A DNA stretch of 12,163 nucleotides from UPXZ01 sp964498765 (GTDB taxonomy: Bacteria; Bacteroidota; Bacteroidia; Bacteroidales; Paludibacteraceae). Under the pieces are notes generated by a model. The model saw only the letters and a list, made by a program, of their open reading frames with translations. It made no database searches and was not told the DNA's origin. Position 1 is the stretch's first letter, and every line of letters starts with the position of its first letter. This document shows, in pieces, positions 7,279-12,163 of the stretch. The translations under genes and the position numbers were made by a program. The stretch covers positions 1 to 12,163 of the forward strand of contig CAZCIU010000078.1 in the NCBI GenBank assembly GCA_964498765.1, in the 5' to 3' direction.

Positions 7279-7910
7279 GGTTTGATAGCAGTCTGTTGAC
7301 CGTCGTGGTACCAGATACCCATACTGCTGATTTTTCCTTCGCGGAAGTCGCCTTCGTACTCGTCGCCCGGGTTGGCTACAAAATCTTTCGAGGGAACAAT
7401 CTGTTGTTTGCGGGTGTATGTAATCTTTCCACGTCCGTGAGGTTGGCCATTCTTTAGGTCACCGGTATAGGTACCATAGCTTAGTTTCACAGTGCCGTAG
7501 GTTGGCGAAGCTGCGGGTTTCGCTTTCGGTTCCACCTTCGGGGCGACCTCTTCTTTCGGTGCTTCTACCACGATTTCTTCCGGCGCAGTCTGCTCTTCAT
7601 CGTTAATCAAATCGGGTGTAGTCACTTCTACAGGATCCTGCGGTGCTGCGGGTGTTTTTTCGCCCAGGTTCATCAAAAGAATAGCAACGACAACTCCCAC
7701 CACCACAACACCGATAATTCCACCTATCAATTTTTTGTTAGGACCCGGCGGAGGAGGCGGACACTCACGCAGATTTTTCTGACACTCGGGACATACAAAA
7801 TCCTTGCGGGCAGGAATTTGTATAATCTCTTTCGATTTACACTTGGGGCAGCTATCGTTCAAGCAAATGCCATATCTGTATTGCACACGATCAGTTCTTG
7901 TTTTAGCCAT
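7275..7910 (-). CDS. Zinc-ribbon, single-pass membrane protein with MORN repeats
   Basis: The 211-aa protein opens with a zinc ribbon whose ligands are C21-C24 and C40-C43 (CPKC and CPEC). A polyproline patch (PPPPPGP, 51-57), two lysines, and a single transmembrane helix (61-82, LIGGIIGVVVVGVVVAILLM) follow. Then comes a ~55-residue Pro/Glu/Lys-rich linker, and at the end two MORN repeats: YGTYTGDLKNGQPHGRGKI near 145-163 and DEYEGDFREGKISSMGIWYH near 183-202. The lysines before the helix and the absence of a signal peptide place the zinc ribbon in the cytosol and the MORN part in the periplasm. It lies 35 bases after the tubulin-like gene. An adaptor linking a cytosolic filament to periplasmic partners would fit this topology; that is inference. 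Confidence 0.88.
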   Translation of the reverse strand: MAKTRTDRVQYRYGICLNDSCPKCKSKEIIQIPARKDFVCPECQKNLRECPPPPPGPNKKLIGGIIGVVVVGVVVAILLMNLGEKTPAAPQDPVEVTTPDLINDEEQTAPEEIVVEAPKEEVAPKVEPKAKPAASPTYGTVKLSYGTYTGDLKNGQPHGRGKITYTRKQQIVPSKDFVANPGDEYEGDFREGKISSMGIWYHDGQQTAIKP

Positions 7911-7945
7911 TTTCTTTATTCTATATTTATTTAATAATTACCTAG

Positions 7946-10900
7946 TTACATCATGGGAGGCAGCGGGGGCATGCCGGGTGCTGCGGGAGGAGCAAAGAGC
8001 ACTTGCAGGGCGGGCACTGTACTGGCGGCTGCCCAAGCCGGCATTCCTTCCATCCACACCATTGTTTGCGGGGTAAGCTGTCCGCTGGTCACCATCTGCC
8101 GGCAAGCATCCAGGTTGTACGGACCATATTGCTGGCCATTCAGCGTCAAGAAGAGAGAGATGGCAGGCACTCCGAGAGGCGGAGGAGGTGTACCCATGCC
8201 AGGAGCTACCGGAGGAGGCGTGCTGGTGACACCCTCAGTGCTGGCCTTTTTATCGGCCTCCGCTTTGGCATTCTGAGCTGCAATCTCTTCGGCATTCTCC
8301 ACCACAAACAGAGAGGGGAGCTGACTTCCGTCGCCCTCGCTATGCAGCAAAATGGCGTTGTTTATGTCCGTATTGGGGTTGCCTGTATGCAGAAACTGTT
8401 CGTAACGCTGCTTGTAAGGCGCCATCCAATCGATGGCGCGAATGGGGAAACAGTAGGCTATCGTAATGATAGAGAGCTCGTCCTTACGCGGGCTGTTTCT
8501 GTCCACCGTAATGGTGGTGCGCGCCGTGCTCTGATTAAACGAGTTATTGAAAGCAAGCACCAGCTTGTCGGCAAATCGCTTCAGTCCCTCATTCTTATCG
8601 GGCGAAGGTATGGATACCAAGATGGTCTTTTTGTTGATACTGGCCGGATTGGTAGGGCTCAGGTTGCCTTCGTTGTTGCGTAGGTGCAGCTGCATTTGGT
8701 CGTTGTTCAGTTTCAGATAGACTCCACTTTGATTGACTATTTTGGAGGCAAAAGCCTTAATATCATCATCCGTTTTGAGTTTCTGTTGCAACTGCGTGAG
8801 GATATTCAGTCCCAACACTTTATTGTCGCTGTCGGCTTTTTCGGCATGCTTGGTCGTGATAATCTGCGAAAGTTTCACGTCAAAGGCATCCTTAATGTCG
8901 TCCACATGAATGGCATTGGCCAGGTTGCCAAAGTTAAGGAATTCTTCCTTGGGCAATATCGATTCACGCAGCTGTCGGGCGATATTGGGCATATCCACCT
9001 TATCGGTTTTCAAATCAATCTCGAATTCAATCATGGTTTCATCTTCGCTCACTTCGATGATGGCTCCCTTCATATCTTCCAGCCCCTTGTTTACTTTGCG
9101 TTGAGCACTTACCAATCGCTCGGTCTCTTCAATGGCTTCATTTACTTTCTGACCAAAGGCAGCTATATCGGCATCCATCTTACCCATCTCGACAAAGATT
9201 TTGGATGCCAGTTTTTTGGCAAACTCCCAGGCTACTAGCATGGTCTTTGACGTGTAGTAATCGGTCAAGATATTCTGGTGGTCGGCGTAGCGGCGGGCAC
9301 CGATGTTAATCATGCGTTGCAAAATGCCCAGTCGGCTCCACTCTTCTACATTGGCCGAGCGGTCTTCGTCACAAGCCTCGTAGTTATTCTTCTCTTCATT
9401 GCTCTTCTGATCCAGTTCGGTTCGAATATCGCCCATACGCTCCAATAGTAACTTAGAGACTTTCTGCAACTCAACAATGGAGATATCGCCCAGCTTCCAC
9501 TTTTCAAACAGTTGCGATTCAATGGTGTGACGCACCTCTTTGGCCATTTCGGGAATGGCACGTTCCTTGCCGTTAAAGAATGCCTCTACACCCTCTTCGC
9601 GGAAGTGCTGAAGGTAGAACTCGCCCATGATGTTATCCAGTTCGTTCAGCGGACAGCTAGCCTTCTTGGCCTCCTCGGCATAGGCAATGGCCTTGTCGTG
9701 CCAGTATTCGTTGAAACGTTGGTAGTTGTCGCACGACGGCAAAATCTTCACATCCAGTGTCAGATGCACGTCGTCGAGCATCCAGTTGGCCAGTTTATCC
9801 TTATTCAAGTACTCCTTGCGGTAATCCTTGTTCTTCTCTTCGTTTACATAGCCTTGGTTCTCGCGCCAGTTATTGTATTTAAACTGGTAAAGAATACTCT
9901 CACCCACCGTGTAGGTGATGTGTTTAAGAATACGCAATTCCGGATACATCACTCGCTTGATACCAAACGAGATAACCTTTTTGGTGCGCGCCACAGGAAT
10001 TCTGCCATTGGCATCTTGGTTGGCTATTTCATCATATTCCAGGGCAAAGTCGTCCATGTTTTCGTAGTTGAACGCACGGAGTATATCGCCATACACCGGC
10101 AGGTTCTCCTCGTCGATGCAGAAGATACGGGCAAAAACACAGTCGCTCACAATCTTCGGGAGTTCCGACAGTGAGTTAATAGTGAGTCCGTTGTCATTTA
10201 CATTGCTATATATAGTTACTCCGTCGGCCACACCTTTGATGCGGTCGCTATAGAACCGGGCTTCGCCGCCTCCTGTCACATCCTGCGGAAACCAACGTCC
10301 GGCTTGCAGGGCATTCAGTTCGTTTATGGCCGCATAGCCATTCTGGTAGTAACGTCCTTGATCCATGTCGGCTTTGGGCAGATTCATTTCCGGAATCATG
10401 CCATAAACCGATATTTTGGCATCGGGGAAAGTCTTGCGCGATTGCACGATAACATCGACAATAGAGCCCGACCCTGTGCCACCACACAGACCAGCAAAAA
10501 TATGGATATTGGTATGATTGGCGTTACCAGACACACGTTCGCAGCGAGCATAGGCATCGCGGAGACTGTTCACAAATCCCACGGCATTGGCAGCAAACAA
10601 TAGGCGACCTGCCCGACGTTTTTGACCGGCAGCCTGCCCTAATGAGCCGATGGCCGACTTAACAGCACCCACATTGTTTACAATCCCCTTCACCGAAGGA
10701 TAGTTGCCGATGTGGTCGAGTATGTGTTCCACATCAACGGCCTTGATGTTAAGAAATTCATTGTTAGTAAACGAGGCGTCTTGTCCCATGACACGGAAGT
10801 CGGGACGGGCACGTCCATCCTTGGGCATCATTTCGTCAGTAGAATCGACATAGAGTAACGACACAGGCAGTTTGCTCCGCTCCTCTTGTGTAGGACATTC

Positions 10901-10999
10901 TTCGAACATACGCATTTTGAATTCGCGAAGAATTTTACCTCCGGTACCTCCTAGTCCAATCAAAATATGATTGTTGCTGCAAAAAATAGTGTTAGGCAT
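7946..10999 (-). CDS. Tubulin/FtsZ-superfamily protein (Tubulin_2 type) with C-terminal GYF_2 domain
   Basis: The 1017-aa protein starts MPNTIFCSNNHILIGLGGTG. The first nucleotide loop, GLGGTGGK, lies at 15-22. A strand ending in an acidic residue (LLYVDSTDE, 48-56) and the conserved AGRLLFAAN (130-138) follow. The tubulin signature loop is GLCGGTGSGSIVD at 170-182. NGYAAINEL (220-228) occupies the position of the H7 helix with its nucleotide-contacting Asn, and SFGIKRVMYPEL follows later, as is usual in Tubulin_2 proteins. The long middle part is helical and charged. A Pro-rich linker (~925-946) leads to a GYF_2 domain (947-1002: LNGQQYGPYNLDACRQMV, MVWMEGMPAW) and a proline tail. Family members are GTP-binding proteins expected to form filaments. 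I chose ATG 10999. The frame is open to a TTG at 11077, but that stretch is Lys/Asn-rich and the GTP-binding core would then sit unusually far in. Promoter P-A precedes it. Confidence 0.93.
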   Translation of the reverse strand: MPNTIFCSNNHILIGLGGTGGKILREFKMRMFEECPTQEERSKLPVSLLYVDSTDEMMPKDGRARPDFRVMGQDASFTNNEFLNIKAVDVEHILDHIGNYPSVKGIVNNVGAVKSAIGSLGQAAGQKRRAGRLLFAANAVGFVNSLRDAYARCERVSGNANHTNIHIFAGLCGGTGSGSIVDVIVQSRKTFPDAKISVYGMIPEMNLPKADMDQGRYYQNGYAAINELNALQAGRWFPQDVTGGGEARFYSDRIKGVADGVTIYSNVNDNGLTINSLSELPKIVSDCVFARIFCIDEENLPVYGDILRAFNYENMDDFALEYDEIANQDANGRIPVARTKKVISFGIKRVMYPELRILKHITYTVGESILYQFKYNNWRENQGYVNEEKNKDYRKEYLNKDKLANWMLDDVHLTLDVKILPSCDNYQRFNEYWHDKAIAYAEEAKKASCPLNELDNIMGEFYLQHFREEGVEAFFNGKERAIPEMAKEVRHTIESQLFEKWKLGDISIVELQKVSKLLLERMGDIRTELDQKSNEEKNNYEACDEDRSANVEEWSRLGILQRMINIGARRYADHQNILTDYYTSKTMLVAWEFAKKLASKIFVEMGKMDADIAAFGQKVNEAIEETERLVSAQRKVNKGLEDMKGAIIEVSEDETMIEFEIDLKTDKVDMPNIARQLRESILPKEEFLNFGNLANAIHVDDIKDAFDVKLSQIITTKHAEKADSDNKVLGLNILTQLQQKLKTDDDIKAFASKIVNQSGVYLKLNNDQMQLHLRNNEGNLSPTNPASINKKTILVSIPSPDKNEGLKRFADKLVLAFNNSFNQSTARTTITVDRNSPRKDELSIITIAYCFPIRAIDWMAPYKQRYEQFLHTGNPNTDINNAILLHSEGDGSQLPSLFVVENAEEIAAQNAKAEADKKASTEGVTSTPPPVAPGMGTPPPPLGVPAISLFLTLNGQQYGPYNLDACRQMVTSGQLTPQTMVWMEGMPAWAAASTVPALQVLFAPPAAPGMPPLPPMM

Positions 11000-11115
11000 A
11001 TCAATTGAGTTTTTCTGGTTATTAAGTATAAGGAGACTTCTGTTCTTATTGTTTCTTGTTTTTTCTGTTTTCACCAAAAACCGAAGTCGCTTGTAATTCT
11101 TTCATAAAATCGCTC

Positions 11116-11146
11116 CAAAAATCGGAATAATAATTGATTAAAACAA
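11116..11146 (-). promoter_or_regulatory. Promoter P-A of the tubulin-like operon
   Basis: On the minus strand TTG (11144-11146) is followed by a 20-base spacer and GATTTTTG (11116-11123), seven of eight matches to TAnnTTTG. Transcription should start near 11107-11112, giving a leader of about 110 bases to the ATG at 10999. The stretch 11132-11147 is identical to 12092-12107 in P-B, and most of the spacer and -7 region is also shared. Confidence 0.7.
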
Positions 11147-11300
11147 GTATTATTTGCTAAAAAAGCACTCACCGTTTTATTCTACGAAGGGTGCATTCAT
11201 CGGCACCTAAAAAACATTACTCTCCGGCACCATCTTAGCATCTGTTTTGATTATGCCTATTAAAGGCTGTATTCAGTTCATTCCAAAGGAGAGACTTCCA

Positions 11301-11912
11301 TTACCTCCGGGTGCCCCGTCGGGTGGAACGCGACGAAACGCGTTGTCGGTTGACAGTCGTTCTCTCCATTCGCTGCCGGGGGCTACGCCCGCTTGAATTT
11401 TGAGTAGAGAGGGTTTTTATTACCAAAGTGGCTCCAATGACAACAAACAGCAACGACCAGCCCAACCGGCGCAGCATGAAAAGATTCATATAACTGCGCA
11501 ATTCATCGACCATGGCAGTGGCAATGTCGGCAGGGGTATGTCCTTGAAAGTCAGCCTGATTAACATAGTAGCCCACCAACGGCCACTCTTCACTGATGTG
11601 ATTGAGAACTTGCAGAGTTTGCTGCGTAGAAAATTCCGTACTTACAGGAATGTTTTGCACAAGGGCATTGACGTAATCCTCCACCTTGTCACCGTACGAT
11701 TTAATGGTGATGGCTCCGCAAAAAAGCACCGATTGAAACGAGAGAAACAGAAAGAGAACTACTCCGACCAAGATACTTATCGGAGTAAACGCACAATTAC
11801 GCCACCAACCGCGTATGAGCACAAACATCAAGATACACCCTATCAATGTAAGAAGAACACCAATCAGCATACTGCCCATTGAGTGGTAAAAAATATTAAT
11901 CAACGCTCCCAT
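11301..11912 (-). CDS. Three-helix membrane protein with arginine-rich cytosolic tail
   Basis: The 203-aa protein has transmembrane helices at about 12-33 (MGSMLIGVLLTLIGCILMFV), 44-66 (PISILVGVVLFLFLSFQSVL) and 149-167 (RLGWSLLFVVIGATLVIKTL). The loop 71-148 is hydrophilic and helical (EDYVNALVQNIPVSTEF, ATAMVDELRSYMNLFMLRR). The final ~35 residues hold eleven arginines plus many serines. The RGWWR loop between helices 1 and 2 and the basic tail both predict cytosolic sides, leaving 71-148 in the periplasm. No family is recognised. It is the first gene of the set and has its own promoter P-B. About 300 bases with no strong terminator separate it from the tubulin-like ATG, so read-through is possible. 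The tail could bind acidic phospholipid, nucleic acid or an acidic protein surface; none is shown by the sequence. Confidence 0.85.
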   Translation of the reverse strand: MGALINIFYHSMGSMLIGVLLTLIGCILMFVLIRGWWRNCAFTPISILVGVVLFLFLSFQSVLFCGAITIKSYGDKVEDYVNALVQNIPVSTEFSTQQTLQVLNHISEEWPLVGYYVNQADFQGHTPADIATAMVDELRSYMNLFMLRRLGWSLLFVVIGATLVIKTLSTQNSSGRSPRQRMERTTVNRQRVSSRSTRRGTRR

Positions 11913-11948
11913 ACTTATTCAAATATTAGTTATAGAAAATAAGGTTAA

Positions 11949-11964
11949 AAATAGCGAGCTATTT
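11949..11964 (-). promoter_or_regulatory. Small leader hairpin upstream of the membrane-protein gene
   Basis: AAATAG and CTATTT (minus-strand sense) form a 6-bp stem closed by a CTCG tetraloop, followed by T residues. It lies in the long (~155 base) leader between P-B and the ATG at 11912. It is too AU-rich to be a strong terminator; a minor attenuating or mRNA-stability role is possible but unproven. Confidence 0.25.
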
Positions 11965-12040
11965 GCAGGCAGACAGCACCTCGTTCGGAGGGTATTTCAC
12001 TGACTGATTCGTTGCCTCTTCCGATTTTAACAAAAACAAC

Positions 12041-12054
12041 AAAAGAGCTCTTTT
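12041..12054. promoter_or_regulatory. Perfect 14-bp palindrome just downstream of P-B
   Basis: AAAAGAGCTCTTTT is a perfect two-fold symmetric sequence with no spacer, about 15 to 25 bases downstream of the expected P-B start. Such symmetry suits a dimeric repressor binding site better than an RNA hairpin. No copy occurs downstream of P-A. Confidence 0.3.
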
Positions 12055-12075
12055 TAGTTCCTCGCAAAAACGAAT

Positions 12076-12106
12076 CAAAAATAGGAAAAGCAATTGATTA
12101 AAACAA
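12076..12106 (-). promoter_or_regulatory. Promoter P-B of the membrane-protein gene
   Basis: On the minus strand TTG (12104-12106) lies 20 bases from a perfect TAnnTTTG element (TATTTTTG, 12076-12083). The spacer shares TTGTTTTAATCAATT with P-A, as well as the TTCC just before the -7 element. Expected start near 12067-12072. It is a strong match to the Bacteroidetes primary-sigma consensus. Confidence 0.75.
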
Positions 12107-12163
12107 GCATACCCGTTGGCGGAATTAAATTAGTGCATATTTAATTTGTCCAATGGGTTTGTT

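Noticed and set aside
8003..8683. Long plus-strand open frame opposite the 3' part of the tubulin-like gene
   Set aside because: It is a compositional shadow of the real gene: low-complexity His/Arg-rich translation, no start signals and no domain. The same holds for the plus-strand frames at 8684-9238, 9512-10174, 3767-4393, 4587-5060 and 11400-11882.
11000..11077. 26-residue N-terminal extension of the tubulin-like protein from a TTG codon
   Set aside because: The extension is Lys/Asn/Ser-rich like translated AT-rich leader. The internal ATG puts the GTP-binding loop near residue 15-22, as expected for the family.
11190..11231. GGTGC/GCACC hairpin and two CGGCACC direct copies between the membrane-protein gene and P-A
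   Set aside because: The stem is only 5 bp with an 8-base loop and no adjacent T-run, so it is not a convincing terminator. The 7-bp direct copies 24 bases apart are too short to call an operator without comparative data.
1..12163. CRISPR array, tRNA, rRNA or phage genes
   Set aside because: No regularly spaced repeats, no tRNA-like cloverleaf and no phage structural genes were seen on either strand.

Overview
The window looks like a chromosomal segment from a member of the Bacteroidales (Bacteroides or a close relative). The main reasons are promoters of the Bacteroidetes primary-sigma type (TTG, 20-nt spacer, TAnnTTTG), starts without clear Shine-Dalgarno sites, and an insertion sequence of a kind common in Bacteroidaceae. 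Every gene I can support lies on the minus strand, so the text reads from right to left.

Right and centre (12106 down to 1962): one putative gene set of eight genes, closed by a strong rho-independent terminator. Promoter P-B (12076-12106) drives a three-helix membrane protein with an arginine-rich tail. A second promoter, P-A (11116-11146), shares a 16-bp identical stretch with P-B and drives the rest. Its first gene is a 1017-aa tubulin/FtsZ-superfamily protein of the Tubulin_2 type, with both glycine-rich nucleotide loops and a C-terminal proline-rich linker plus GYF_2 domain. Next come a zinc-ribbon / polyproline / transmembrane / MORN protein and five exported proteins with Sec signal peptides: an unrecognised 372-aa protein, a 229-aa protein, a 338-aa protein with a likely NTF2-like domain, a 524-aa coiled-coil and helical-repeat protein, and a 243-aa protein with a six-step glycine zipper. 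Gaps inside the run from the tubulin gene onward are 5 to 35 bases, with one 4-base overlap.

Interpretation (inference): the gene order gives a cytosolic NTPase filament protein, inner-membrane adaptors and several periplasmic or outer-envelope partners. This is the layout expected of an envelope-spanning cytoskeletal or membrane-remodelling machine. FtsZ-like families with such contexts have been predicted before in other bacteria, but this set of partners is not one I recognise as characterised. It is the part of the window most worth following up.

Left (1-1961): a low-GC region holding a decayed IS5/IS1182-type element (135-1762). It has perfect 25-bp terminal inverted repeats, but its transposase is broken by an in-frame TAG and a frameshift. 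It lies against a 58-codon remnant of another gene, whose stop codon is supplied by the IS end. Bases 1-134 hold no supportable gene.
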